A stretch of DNA of 64,000 nt, from contig NZ_BMRE01000008.1 of assembly GCF_014648475.1 (NCBI RefSeq), positions 62,001 through 126,000 on the forward strand. Direction: 5' to 3'. Under the pieces are notes generated by a model. The model searched no databases. It saw nothing but the letters and a program-made list of their open reading frames with translations, and was not told the origin of the DNA. Source of the stretch: Lentzea flava (lineage in GTDB: Bacteria > Actinomycetota > Actinomycetes > Mycobacteriales > Pseudonocardiaceae). Both the position numbers and the translations under genes were made by a program. Below, in pieces: positions 1-23,199 of this stretch (position 1 is the stretch's first letter; each line of letters starts with the position of its first letter).

Positions 1-194
1 TGGCGATGGAGGAGTACGACGAGCTGCTCGTCGCCACGGCCGAGCTGAAGTTCGGCACGCCCGACTTCGCCTTCGACCTCGACCGCTTCCCGCAGATCGT
101 CAAGACCCAGCTCGCGAACCGGTCGCGGCTGGTGCTGTCCGACGTCCGCGGCCACCACCGCGAGTACGTGTGGCTGGGCGGTGACCAGCGATGA
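1..194 (+). CDS. HMG-CoA-synthase-like protein (HCS), 3' end only
   Basis: Only the last 64 or so codons lie in the window; the gene starts upstream. The visible C-terminus (MEEYDELL, then KFGTPDFAFDLDRFP, then HHREYVWLG) lines up from memory with the end of PksG-type HMG-CoA synthases of trans-AT polyketide pathways. These enzymes add an acetyl unit to the beta-keto group of an ACP-bound chain, the first step of beta-branching. The stop TGA (192-194) overlaps the ATG of the next gene, and the next two genes encode the dehydratase and decarboxylase that act after this enzyme, which supports the call strongly. The ATG at 6 is internal to the gene. Catalytic residues lie outside the window, so activity cannot be judged. 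Confidence 0.85.
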   Translation, partial: AMEEYDELLVATAELKFGTPDFAFDLDRFPQIVKTQLANRSRLVLSDVRGHHREYVWLGGDQR

Positions 195-925
195 CTCTCG
201 TGCAACGCGGTGGCGGGCACGTCCGGGTGATCCTGGACCGGCCCGCGCGCCGCAACTCCATCGACGACGAGCTGCTGGGCGAGCTGTCCGCCGCGTTGAC
301 GGCGGCCGAGGCCGCTCCCGACTGCCGGGTGTTCGTGATCTCCGCGCTGGGTGAGGACTTCTGCGCGGGCATGGACCTCTCCGCCTCGCACGAGGACCAC
401 GCCGGGGAGGACGAGCTGCCGTACTGGACGTTGCTGCGGCGGCTCGCTTCCAGCTCGCTGGTCACGGTGTCCCTTGTGGACGGAGCGGCGACGGCGGGCG
501 GTGTCGGGCTGGCCGCGGCGTGCGACGTCGTGCTGGCTGGTGCGCGGGCGACGTTCCGGCTGACCGAGGCGTTGTTCGGGCTGGTGCCCGCGATGGCGCT
601 GCCGTTCGTGGCGCGGCGGACGGGCGAGCAGCAGGCGTTCACGGCGACGTTGCTGGCCACCGAGTTCGACGCCGCGGAGGCGGTGCGGATCGGTCTCGCC
701 GACCGGTCCGGGGACAGCGCCGAGCAGTTGCTGCGGCCGTTGCTGGTGAGCCTGCGCCGGATCGACCGGGGCACGGTGAGCGCCCTGAAGTCGTACCGCA
801 GCTCGGTTTTCGGCTGGCCCGAGGACCTCGGCGCGGTGGCGGCCGGAGCGTTCCTCGACCGGCTCGCGGCTCCCGGCGTCCGTGAGCGGATGTCGGGGCT
901 GAAGAACGCGCTGGTGGCGTCATGA
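191..925 (+). CDS. Enoyl-CoA hydratase-like dehydratase of a beta-branching cassette (ECH1, PksH type)
   Basis: The product is 244 aa, a normal crotonase-fold length. It carries an oxyanion-hole stretch around residues 50-65 (FVISALGEDFCAGMDL) and a second one near residue 105 (GAATAGGVGLAAACD). The pattern FRLTEALFGLVPAMALPF resembles PksH rather than a fatty-acid degradation hydratase. ECH1 enzymes dehydrate the HMG-ACP intermediate to a methylglutaconyl-ACP. The ATG overlaps the stop of the HMG synthase gene and the 3' end overlaps the next gene, so the three are translationally coupled. The assignment as ECH1 rather than ECH2 rests on remembered family patterns and on gene order, and is fairly secure. 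Confidence 0.88.
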   Translation: MTLVQRGGGHVRVILDRPARRNSIDDELLGELSAALTAAEAAPDCRVFVISALGEDFCAGMDLSASHEDHAGEDELPYWTLLRRLASSSLVTVSLVDGAATAGGVGLAAACDVVLAGARATFRLTEALFGLVPAMALPFVARRTGEQQAFTATLLATEFDAAEAVRIGLADRSGDSAEQLLRPLLVSLRRIDRGTVSALKSYRSSVFGWPEDLGAVAAGAFLDRLAAPGVRERMSGLKNALVAS

Positions 926-1664
926 GCGTGGTGGGGCTCGACTTCGAGGGGCCGGTCGCCGTCGTCACGATGGCCGACGAGGCTCGCCGCAACACGTTCG
1001 GCCCGGAGCTGTCGTCCGGCCTGGTGTCCGCCGTGGACCGCGCGGTCGCCGACCCGCGCACCCGCGTGCTGCTCGTCGAGGGCATGCCGGAACTGTTCTG
1101 CGCGGGCGGGTCGCAGCACGAGCTGCTGAACTTCGCGCAGGGCAAGGGAACGTTCGACACCGACGACTTCTTCCGCGTGTTCGCCCGCTGCCCGCTGCCG
1201 GTCGTGGCGGCCGCGCAGGGACACGCGATCGGCGGCGGCCTGGTGCTCGCGCTGTACGCGGACATGCAGGTGCTGTCGGAGCGTTCGGTCTACGCGGCGA
1301 ACTTCATGCGGTACGGCTTCACACCGGGGATGGGCGCCACGCACCTGCTGCCCGCCAAGTTCGGGCCGGTGCTCGGCACGGAAATGCTGTACAGCGGCCG
1401 CAACTACCGGGGCGCCGAGCTGCGCGAGCGCGGTGTGCCCGCGCGGGTGGTGCGGCACGCGGACGTGCCCGCCGTCGCGCGTGAGCTGGCGGCGACCGTC
1501 GCCCAGGCGCCGCGGGCATCGCTGGAGCTGCTGAAGAAGGAACTGGCCGCGCCGCTGATCGAGCGCACGGATCCGGTGATCGCCAGGGAGGTCGAGATGC
1601 ACAGCGTCTCGTTCCACCTGCCCGAGGTCACCGAGCGGATCACCGCTGCCTACGGGGGTGCCCG

Positions 1665-1668
<4 letters not shown>
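922..1668 (+). CDS. Enoyl-CoA hydratase-like decarboxylase of a beta-branching cassette (ECH2, PksI type)
   Basis: This 248-aa crotonase-fold protein has the motifs GHAIGGGLVLALYAD and YAANFMRYGFTPGMGAT, the latter almost diagnostic of the PksI branch. ECH2 enzymes decarboxylate the methylglutaconyl-ACP made by ECH1, leaving a methyl branch on the polyketide. The start overlaps the upstream stop by 4 bp and the end overlaps the ATG of the following PKS gene by 4 bp. With the two upstream genes it gives the HCS-ECH1-ECH2 set, so at least one beta-methyl branch is expected in the product. The cassette's donor ACP and decarboxylative KS are not in the window. Confidence 0.9.
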
Positions 1669-6968
<5,300 letters not shown>

Positions 6969-6973
6969 CTGCG

Positions 6974-14079
<7,106 letters not shown>

Positions 14080-14083
<4 letters not shown>

Positions 14084-17000
14084 CCGCGCTGCCGTTGTCG
14101 GAGGAGCAGCTCGGACTGCTGTACGTGCACCGAACCGAGCCCGATTCGGCGCGTTACAACGTGCCGATCGCGTTCGAGCTCGTCGGTGAGCTGGACGTGC
14201 CAGCGCTGGAACGGACGCTGGCGGCACTCGTGCGCCGCCACCCGGTGCTGACCGCGATCCCCGCGGATCTCACGATGGACGCGGACCCGCGGCGGACCGT
14301 TCCGTTGTCCGTGCGGGAGGTTCCCGGGCTGAGCGGGGACGAGGCCGTCGCGCTGCTGCACGCCGAGTCGGTCGCGCCGCTGGATATCGACACCACCGGA
14401 ATGTCGCGCGCGGTCCTCATGACCGCCGCGCCGGACCGGCACTACCTGATGCTCGTGGTGCACCACGTCGTGCTCGACGGCGAGGCTTCCGGCGTCGTCG
14501 TCGCGGATCTGTGGCGGCACTACTCGGCCGAACGTTCCGGCACCTCGCTCGCGGAGGAGCCGACGGATCCGGACGTCTACGTCGTTCCCGCCGTCGACCA
14601 GGAGCCGCTGCGCGACTACTGGCGCGAGGTCGTCGAAGGCGGCTGCCTCGTGGAGCTGCCTTCCGACGGCGCGGGCGAACCGGGAACCGCCGACGTCGAG
14701 CTGGAGATCGACGCGGGACCGGTCAACGCGTTCGCGCGGCGCAACCGCGTCGGCGTGTTCGCGGTCCTGCTCGCGGCCTACCAGCGCACTCTTTCCCGGT
14801 ACGCCCGGCAGGAACGCGTCGCGGTCGCGGTGCCGGTCAGCACCCGGCGTGATCCCCGGCTGGACGGCGTGGTCGGGTGCTTCGTCAACACCGTGCCGGT
14901 GCGGTCGCCGGAGAGCGCGGACCTGCTTCCGGCGGACTACGTGCGCGCGTCGCAGGCCGAACTCGCGCGGGCGATCGACAATGCCGCGCTGCCGTTCCCG
15001 CGCATCGCCGAACTCGCGGGGACCGGTGAGGTCTTCAACTGCGTGTTCACCTACCAGAGCTGGTACGACCGCGAGGCGTTCGGCGATCGCGTGCCCGGTC
15101 TGCGGATCCGGCTGCTGGAGGAGATCCACCAGCCCGTGGTGGGTGACCTGACGCTGGAGATGTTCGCCGACGGCTCGAAGCTGCGCGGCCGGCTCCGGTA
15201 CGCCACCGATCAGCTCGCTCCCGAGACGATCGAGGCGTTCGCGGCACAGCTTGTATCCACAGTGGACTCGATGGTGGTCGCGGACGTCGCTGTCGGCGAC
15301 CTGGCCGATGTGGCCGTGCGAAGGGACGACACGGCGCGCGAATTCGATCGCGAGGCTGATGTCGACCAGCTCCTCCGGGATGCGGCAGCGGAGTTCGCCG
15401 ACCGGGTCGCGTTGCGCGAAGGCACCCGCGAATGGACCTACCGTCAGCTCGACGAGCAGGTTGCCGAGCTGGCTGCCGGACTGCGGGCGCGAGGGGTTCA
15501 GCCGGGCGACACGGTCGGGCTGTGGCTGCCGCGCAGTGCGGACCAGGTACTGGCCGTGCTGGCGGTGTTGCGGGCGGGCGGAATTTTCGTACCGCTCGAT
15601 CCGGCTCATCCCGATCACCGGCTGGACGACATCGCGCGCAGGGCCGAGCTCGCTCTGGTGATCAGGCAGGAGTCCGATCGAGCCACACCCGCTGGCGTGC
15701 AAGGGGTTCAGCTCACCGATCTCGCCGGTCCGCCGATCGAGCCGGGCAACCGCGCGGATGAGCCCGCCTACGTGCTCTTCACGTCCGGCTCGACCGGTGT
15801 GCCGAAGGGCGTTGTCGTCGGGCACCGCGCGTTCGTCAACCACCTGGCCTGGAGCCGGCGCTACTTCGAGGTGACGCCGGACGACGTCATGGCGTTCTCC
15901 GGCACGCTCAGCTTCGACGTGACGCTTCACCAGCTGTTCGTACCGCTGGTGTGCGGGGCGCTGCTCGTCGTCGTGCCCGACGGCGAGCAGCGCGACCCCG
16001 ACGTGATGGCGGAGACGTTGCGGCGCAACGGTGTCACGCTGCTGCACGTCGTGCCCGCGCTGCTGCGGCTGCTCGCCGACAGCCCGGCGTTCGGCCGCAA
16101 CACAGCCCTGCGCGCCGTCGTGAGCGCGGGGGAGGCGCTGACCAACCACCTGCGCCGCGCGTGCCAGGAAGTCACGAAAGCCAAGCTCTACAACGCTTAC
16201 GGCCCGACCGAGGCCACGGTGTACGCCACCGTGTTCGACGCCAGCGCGCCGTCGGGACGCTGGACCACCCAGGCCGACGTTCCGATCGGTGATCCGCTCG
16301 ACAACATCCGCTGCCACGTCCTCGACGAACGCCTGCGACCCGTTCCGGCCGGTGCTCCCGGTGAGCTGTGCCTGGCAGGGGACGCGCTCGCGGACGGCTA
16401 CCACGACGACCCCGAGCGCACCGCCGAGCAGTTCCGCGAGATCGAGCTGGACGGTGTGACCGAACGCATCTACCGCACCGGTGACCTGGTGCGGGAGCTG
16501 CCGTCCGGTGGGCTGTCGTACCTCGGGCGGCTCGACCACCAGGTGAAGCTCAACGGCTTCCGGGTGGAGCTGGGCGAGGTGGAGGCCGCGATGCTGGCCG
16601 CGCCCGGTGTGCGGGACGCGGTCGCGGTGGTGCGCCGCCACGATGACGGCCACGCGCAGCTGGTCGGGTACGTGACACCGTCCGATGTGGACGTCGACGC
16701 GGTGCGCGCGGTGATGGTGGACAGGGTGCCGCCGTACATGGTGCCGACGCACCTGGTGGCGTTGGCGGAGTTCCCGCGGCTGCCCAGCGGCAAGACGGAC
16801 CGCAAGCAGCTGCCCGCACCGGCAACCACACCCGCACCCGCTCCGGTGCAACTCGTCCGCGCTCAGGCCGGCACCGCGGCCCTCGAAGTCGTGCGGGCCG
16901 CCTGGGCCGACGTGCTCGGCCGCGCCCCGGCGAGCGACCAGGAGCACTTCTTCACCGCGGGCGGCGACTCCATCCTCGCCATGCGGCTGGTGTCCGCGTT

Positions 17001-20000
17001 GCGCCGCAAGGGACTCAAGCTCGACGTCCGTGAACTCCACCGCAGCCCGGTCCTCGCCGACCTGGCCGCCACCCTGGGCACCGAGGTCGAGATCACCCCT
17101 GCCGAGGCACCGAAGTGGTCGCCGATCCAGGAGTGGTTCTTCGACACGGTCCGCACCGACCGGCACCACTGGAACCAGTCGGTGCTGCTGGAGCTGACCC
17201 GGCCGATCGACAGGCTGGTGCTGAGCCTGGCGGTCCAGTCACTGACCCTGGTTCACCCCGAACTGGGCGACCCGAAGCGCGTGTTCGACGCGGTCGAGTT
17301 CGCCTCCCAGGAGGAACGCGACCGCGCGATCACCGAGGTGCAGCGCTCACTCAGCCCCGACGACGGGGAACTCGTGCGCGCCCGCCTCCTCCACGACCCG
17401 GCGAGCGGCACGGACCTGCTGCTCCTCGTGGTCCACCACCTCGCGGTGGACGGGGTTTCCTGGCGCATCCTGCTGGAAGACCTCGACCTCGCCGTGGCCT
17501 CGCTCGAACAGGGCGAGCTGCCGCGGTTGCCGGAGGAAGGCCAGTCCTACCGGAACTGGCTCGCCGGGCTGGCCGCCGACGAGGCCACGGCCGCCTACTG
17601 GCGGTCGGTGGCCCGTCGGCGCCAGGCGATCGACGGACTCACCAGCACGTCCACCACCCTCGAAGCCGAAACCCGCCGCACCGAGACGATCCTCGGCGAG
17701 GACACCACCGCGAAGCTGCTCACCACGGACATGCCCGTGCACGACGTGCTGACCGGGCTCGTCGCGCTCGCGCTGGCCCGGTGGCGCGGCTGCGGCACCG
17801 TCACGTTCGACGTGGAGACCCACGGCAGGCAGACCGCGACCGGCGACGTCTCGCGCACGGTCGGCTGGTTCACCGCGCTGTACCCGGTGGTGCTCGGCGT
17901 CGACCGCACGGCGGAGCCCGCACAGCACCTCGCCGCCGTGCGCGAGGAACTCGCGGCGGTTCCCGATGGTGGCGTCGCCTTCGGGATCGTGCGTCCCGAT
18001 CTGCCGAAAGCGCTGGTGTGCTTCAACTACCTCGGCCAGATCGACTCGACGGCGGCGGGGGAGCGGTTCACGGTCGTCGACGGCGCGGTGCCGGGCGAAC
18101 GGTCTCCGCGCGCCGAACGCACGCACACCGTCGAGCTGTACGGCATCGTCCGCGACGGCAGGCTCCGGCTCGGCGCCACCTGGGCTCCCGCCGAGCACGA
18201 CGGCGTCGACGAGCACGGCGTGGAAGCGTTGCTGGAACAGCTGACGAAGGCGATCTCCGAGCTGACCGCCAACCGGGAACCGGAGCAGGTGCCGCTGAAC
18301 CCGCAGCAGTACGGCGTTCTAGTCGACTCGCTCGCCCGCCGCGGCACGGGACGGTACGTCGAGCAGATGAGCTGGGTGTGGCACGGGCCGCTGGACGTCG
18401 AGCGGTTCACGGCCGCGTGGCGCCACACCGCACGTCGGCACGCGGCCCTGCGCGCGTCGTTCAACTGGGACGGCACGCCCTGCCTGCTGGTGCACCCGGA
18501 CGTCGAACCGGAGGTCCGGGTCCACGACGACACCACGTGGGAAGACCTCCTGGCCGCAGACCGCGCTCGCGGGTTCGACCTCGGTGAGCCCGCGCTGCTG
18601 AGGCTCGCTCTCCTCCGGGACGGGCAGGCGCACCGCATCCTGCTGAGCTTCCACCACGCGTTGCTCGACGGGTGGAGCACAGCGCTGGTGCTGGAGGACT
18701 TCTACCTGCACTACCTGGGCCACCCGCGGCCGATCGAGCCGGACGAGCCCGACGCGCGCACCCACGCCAGGTGGCTCGCGGCGCAGGACACGACCGACGC
18801 GGAGGCGTTCTGGTCGTCCCGGCTGTGCGGCCTGGACGTGAAGACCGCGCCCGGCATCACCGGGAATCCGGAGCCGGAGCACGGCATCGGACGAGTCGAG
18901 GTGCGCTTTCCCGCCGACAAGCTGGCCGAGCTGCGCGCTGTCGTCTCGGCACGGGCTGCCACGGAGAACACCGTGCTGCAAACGGTGTGGGCCGCGTTGC
19001 TGTGGCGGTTCGCCGGTGGCCAGGCCGCTTCGGTCGGATTCGGCGTCACGTTGTCCGGCCGTGGCATCGATCTGCCCGGCGTGGAACGGATTCCGGGCCT
19101 GCTGATGACCACGCTGCCGCTCACGGTCGAAGTGCGGCCGGACGAACAGGTGCTCGACCTCGTGGGGAGGGTGCGGGAGGCCGCGCTCGACACCGCGACG
19201 TTCGAGTGGGTGTCCACGGGCCAGGTGCACGACTGGAGCGGCAGGCCAGGCACCGTCCCGTTGTTCGAAAGCCTGCTGGTGGTGGAGAACTACCCCAGCT
19301 CGCTCGGCGAGGTCGGCCGGTTGCTGGACGAGGCGGGCATCGCCGTGGAGCAGCCGACTGTCGTCGGGGCCGAGACCGCGTACCCGTGCACGTTGTTGCT
19401 GCACCACGACGACAAGGACGTCGTGCTCACGGTCGTGCACGACCGCACGATCATCGGCACGGAGTCCGCGCAGCGCATCGCCGAGCTGTGGCTGGAAGTG
19501 CTGGCCCGGCTGGACCGTCTCGACCGGCTCACCGTGGCCGAGCTCGTCGACGGCCTCGGCGAACTTCCCGTCGTGGCACCACGTCCGCAGGTACTGAGCA
19601 CGTCCGCGATCACCGAGTGGCCGGAGCACCCGCTCACCGAGGTCGTGCGGCAGGTGTGGCGCGACGTTCTCGGCGTGAGTGAAGTCGAGCCGTCCGACCA
19701 CTTCTTCGAGTGCGGAGGCCATTCCCTGCTGGCCGGCCGGTTCCTGCGAGAGGTCGGCGAGCGGTGCGGCACCGTCGTGCGGCTCGACGACCTGTTGACC
19801 AATCCGACGGCGGCCGCGTTCGCCGCGGCACTCGGCGGGCACACCACAACGTCCCGCTCACCGCTCGTGCCGCTGTGCCCGGGACTGGAACCGGTGCTGT
19901 ACCTGATCCACCCGCCGGGCGGGCAGGTCGCGTGCTACGCCGAGTTCGCGCGCCGCTACGACGGACCCGAGGCCGTGTTCGGCATCAGGGACCCGCGCAT

Positions 20001-20658
20001 CGACGTGCCGGGCGAGCCCGATCCGCGCACGGTGCGGGAGCTCGCCGAGGACTACCTCGGAATGTTGTTGCCCCGCCTCACCGACGCACCGATCGTGCTC
20101 GGCGGGTTCTCCGGCGGCGGCGTACTCGCCCAGGAACTGGCCAGGCTGGTGCAGCAGGCGACCGGACGCACCCCGCTGGTGCTGCTCATCGACGCCGCCG
20201 CGCCGACCGGCGAGGTCACCGACACCCAGGCGGACAACAGCTTCCTGCGCCAGGTGCAGGCCCACGACCCGGAGCGTCCCGCGACCGGGGAGGGTGCCGC
20301 GTACCTCACGGAGCTGGCTGCGGTGGCGGACTGGATGACCGGCACCGGCCAGGGCGATCCGTACGCGCTGCTCGCGACCACGCTCGCGGCGGTCGAACGG
20401 CACGAACCTCAGCCGTACACCGGCCCGGTCGCGTTGTTCCGCGCCGCCGACACGACGTTCGGCGGTGACGCGGACTTCGCCGCCGCCGCCGAGTACTACC
20501 GCAAGCCCGGTCTCGGCTGGGAGGACCTCTGCCCCGAGCTGACCGTGCACATCACCCCCGGCAACCACGTCTCGCTGCTGACCGGGGACAACGCACAGCG
20601 GCTCGCGCGAGCGGTCGCGGCGACCGTGCGCCGACACAGGGAAGGAAACAAGCGATGA
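14080..20658 (+). CDS. Terminal NRPS of the group A arm: C-A-PCP-E-C-PCP-TE
   Basis: The protein is 2,192 aa. Domains in order: C1 with HHVVLDG at 128-134; an A domain (about 427-917) whose code I read as DVHHVAAVY(K), which I cannot assign and which is not the proline code; PCP1 with Ser964 in GGDSI, the form usual before an E domain; an epimerisation domain (about 1014-1400) with HHLAVDG at 1119 and CFNYLG; C2 (about 1405-1835) with HHALLDG at 1525; PCP2 with Ser1882 in GGHSLL; and a type I thioesterase with Ser2011 in GFSGGG, Asp2038 and His2163. A D-amino acid added after the oxazole and then lactone release is the simplest reading, as in madumycin (D-Ala) or griseoviridin (D-Cys). C2-PCP2 has no A domain, so its role is unclear. 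The ATG of the AT gene overlaps the stop. Confidence 0.92.
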
Positions 20659-21509
20659 CCAGGATCTTCCTGTTCGCCGGCCAGGGAGCCCAGCGGGTCG
20701 GCATGGGCCGCACCGAGTTCGAGAGGTACCCGGAGCTCGAACGCGAGGCGAGCGACCTGCTCGGCTACTCGCTGCGGACGCTGTGCCTGGAGGACCCGGA
20801 CGGCCTGCTCGGCAACACCAGGTACACCCAGCCCGCGATGTACGTCGTGAACGCGCTGGCGTACCGGATGAAGCTCGAGGAGTCGGCACCGCCCGACCTC
20901 GCGCTGGGCCACAGCCTCGGCGAGTACAACGCGCTGGAAGCCGCCGGTGCGTTCACCTTCGCCGAGGGACTCAAGCTCGTCGACGCCCGCGCCGCCGCGA
21001 TGGCGCGGATCACCGGTGGCGGCATGTCCGCGGTGGTCGGCCTGGAGGAGACGCTGATCCGGTTCCTGTTGCTGCGCGCGGGTTTCGACACGATCGACCT
21101 CGCGAACCTCAACACTCCACAGCAGACGGTGCTCGCCGGACCGCTCGACGACCTCGCCGAGTTCGGCACGATCCTGGAGGACGCGGGCGCGCGCATGGCG
21201 AAGAAGCTCGCCGTCAGCGGCCCGTTCCACTCGCGCTACATGACACCCGCCGCCGAGGAGCTCGCACCGGTGCTGCGCGCCACCGCGTTCGGCCGCCTGC
21301 GGTTCCCGGTGATCTCCAACCACACCGCGCAACCGCACCACCAGAACGGGATCGCGGAGCTGCTCATCAGGCAGATCGACCACCCGGTCCGGTGGGCGGA
21401 GTCCATCGGACCGCTGACCGAACGCGACGACGCCCAGTTCGTCGAGATCGGCGGCACGACGCTCACCAGCATGGTGCGCCAGATCAGGAAGGTGAAGGTC
21501 GCGGCATGA
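20655..21509 (+). CDS. Trans-acting acyltransferase (malonyl-type)
   Basis: This free-standing 284-aa acyltransferase has FAGQGAQ near the N-terminus, the nucleophile motif GHSLGEYNAL and the catalytic-histidine motif SGPFHS. It should load malonyl units onto the ACPs of the AT-less synthases just upstream. The sequence resembles PksC-type trans-ATs. The proofreading acyl hydrolases of trans-AT clusters are close relatives, and this is the only AT-like gene in the window, so the AT reading is preferred but not proven. It overlaps both neighbours by 4 bp (ATGA), within the same transcript. Confidence 0.9.
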   Translation: MTRIFLFAGQGAQRVGMGRTEFERYPELEREASDLLGYSLRTLCLEDPDGLLGNTRYTQPAMYVVNALAYRMKLEESAPPDLALGHSLGEYNALEAAGAFTFAEGLKLVDARAAAMARITGGGMSAVVGLEETLIRFLLLRAGFDTIDLANLNTPQQTVLAGPLDDLAEFGTILEDAGARMAKKLAVSGPFHSRYMTPAAEELAPVLRATAFGRLRFPVISNHTAQPHHQNGIAELLIRQIDHPVRWAESIGPLTERDDAQFVEIGGTTLTSMVRQIRKVKVAA

Positions 21510-22294
21510 TCAGCACGCACACCACACGTTCGGTGCTCCGCCCGCAGCCGGTGCCCGACGCCACCCGCCGGGTGTTCCTGCTGCACCACGCGGGCGGGTC
21601 GCACCTGCTGTTCCGCGACTGGGTCCGGCACTTCCCCGCCGACTGGGAGGTGTGCCTGCTGGAGGCACCCGGCCGCGGCAGGCTGTCGGACCTGCCGCTG
21701 ATCGGTGAGGTCGCCGACCTGGTCTCGTTCTTCCTGGAGGACATGGTCCCGCTGCTGGACCGCCCGTTCGTCCTCTTCGGACACAGCATGGGCGCGCTGG
21801 CCGGCTACGAGCTGACGCAACGGCTGGTGGCGGACGGTCTGCGCCAGCCGGACTGGTTAGGACTCTCCGCACGGGCCGCACCCAGGCCGGACGGCGGCCT
21901 CGACCTGCGCACCCGGCACCTGATGCCGGCCGCCGAGCTGCGCCGCTCGCTCGCCGACATGGGCGGCACGCCCCGCGAGGTGCTGGAGGACCCGGACTGG
22001 TGGGAGTTCCTGGAACCGATGCTGCGCACCGACCTCCGGCTCGTCGAGACCTGGCGCCCGGCGGACGGCTCGCCGGTGCTGCCGGTGCCGGTCTCGGCGT
22101 TCGGCGGTGACCGCGACGTCGTCGTCCGCCCGCAGCGGCTGGACGACTGGCGCGAGCACACCACGCGGTACCTGGGGTTGCACCTCTATCCGGGCGACCA
22201 CTTCTACTTCCGGTCGTACGTCAAGGAGTTCGTCGACCGGATCGTCTCGGACGTGCGGAAGGCGGTCGGCGATGGCACCCACCACGGCGGCTGA
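21506..22294 (+). CDS. Type II (editing) thioesterase
   Basis: The 262-aa alpha/beta-hydrolase has the N-terminal LLHHAGGS oxyanion motif, the nucleophile motif GHSMGA and a C-terminal GDHFYF holding the catalytic His. This is the usual make-up of stand-alone thioesterases that remove misloaded acyl groups from carrier domains. The ATG at 21506 overlaps the AT stop; an earlier in-frame extension exists but lies inside the AT gene and is rejected. A TTA leucine codon occurs at 21857, rare in this DNA. The 3' end overlaps the next gene by 23 bp. Confidence 0.9.
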   Translation: MISTHTTRSVLRPQPVPDATRRVFLLHHAGGSHLLFRDWVRHFPADWEVCLLEAPGRGRLSDLPLIGEVADLVSFFLEDMVPLLDRPFVLFGHSMGALAGYELTQRLVADGLRQPDWLGLSARAAPRPDGGLDLRTRHLMPAAELRRSLADMGGTPREVLEDPDWWEFLEPMLRTDLRLVETWRPADGSPVLPVPVSAFGGDRDVVVRPQRLDDWREHTTRYLGLHLYPGDHFYFRSYVKEFVDRIVSDVRKAVGDGTHHGG

Positions 22295-23099
22295 ACGGCT
22301 GATCGTCGGTGACTCCGTGCAGTTGTGGTTGTGCCGCAACGAGGACCTGTCCGAGGCAGAGGCGGTCGACCTCGAACGCCGCTGGCTCGACGAACGCGAA
22401 CGGGCGACCGCGCGCCGGTTCGTGTTCGACCACGACCGCGGTCAGTACCTCGTCGCCCACGCCCTCGTGCGGCGGGTGCTGGCCCTGCACACCGGTGTCG
22501 CGGAGAACCAGCTGGGCTTCTGGCGCAGCCACCGCGGCCGCCCGTTCCTCGAACCGCCCGTCGGAGGCTGGCCGTTCGAGGACGAGGGCATCGACTTCAA
22601 CCTGTCGCACACCCGCGGCGTGAACGTCATCGGCGTCACGAGCCACCGGCGGGTCGGCGTCGACGTGGAACGCCTCGACCGCGAGGACGTGATGACGATC
22701 GACGCCGTCTCGGAGGCGTTCTCGCCGGAGGAACAGCAGTGGCTCGCCGGGTTGCCGGAAGGCGCACGGCGGCGCGGTGTGCTGCGCCTCTGGACGTTGA
22801 AGGAGGCCTACGCCAAGGCCAGGGGGCTGGGGCTCGCCCTGCCGTTCGACTCGTTCGCCTTCGCCCTGGACGGCGAACGGCTGCGCTCGTTCCGCCCGCC
22901 GCGCGACGACCTGGGCGGACGCTGGCAGTTCGTCGAGCTCGAACCGATGGCGTCGACGTTGCTGGCGGCGGCCGTCGAGGTGGTCGGGCCGGACATCCCC
23001 GAGGTGCACCTGCGGACCGGTTTTCCGTGGACACCGCAGCCGCCGCTGGTGCTGGACATGCCCGTTCGAGCGGACGTCGAGCAGTACTCGAGGCGGTGA
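22272..23099 (+). CDS. Sfp-type 4'-phosphopantetheinyl transferase
   Basis: The 275-aa product shows the three family signatures: FNLSHT, GVDVERL and WTLKEAYAKA. The Asp and Glu residues in the last two bind Mg-CoA. It converts apo carrier domains of the synthases to the holo form. The ATG at 22272 lies inside the thioesterase gene; the open frame extends further upstream but family alignment favours this start. It closes the left plus-strand operon, with 100 bp before the next gene. Length is normal for the Sfp class. Confidence 0.92.
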   Translation: MAPTTAAERLIVGDSVQLWLCRNEDLSEAEAVDLERRWLDERERATARRFVFDHDRGQYLVAHALVRRVLALHTGVAENQLGFWRSHRGRPFLEPPVGGWPFEDEGIDFNLSHTRGVNVIGVTSHRRVGVDVERLDREDVMTIDAVSEAFSPEEQQWLAGLPEGARRRGVLRLWTLKEAYAKARGLGLALPFDSFAFALDGERLRSFRPPRDDLGGRWQFVELEPMASTLLAAAVEVVGPDIPEVHLRTGFPWTPQPPLVLDMPVRADVEQYSRR

Positions 23100-23107
23100 C
23101 CGGCGGT

Positions 23108-23136
23108 TCGAGCGAACCTCGACCGGAACGCGAGGG
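23108..23136 (+). promoter_or_regulatory. Putative SARP box upstream of the MFS gene
   Basis: Three heptamers repeat with an exact 11-nt period: TCGAGCG (23108), TCGACCG (23119) and GCGAGGG (23130). A possible -10, TAGTGG, starts 8 nt after the last heptamer, the spacing known for SARP-activated promoters. The exporter gene begins 64 nt after the box. The pattern is nearly the same as the one at 60540-60568. Binding is inferred from pattern only. Confidence 0.5.
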
Positions 23137-23199
23137 TTCTGAGGTAGTGGGCCGGTTAACTGATAGGGCTCAAATGAAGATCAGCGGAAGGTTTGTGTC

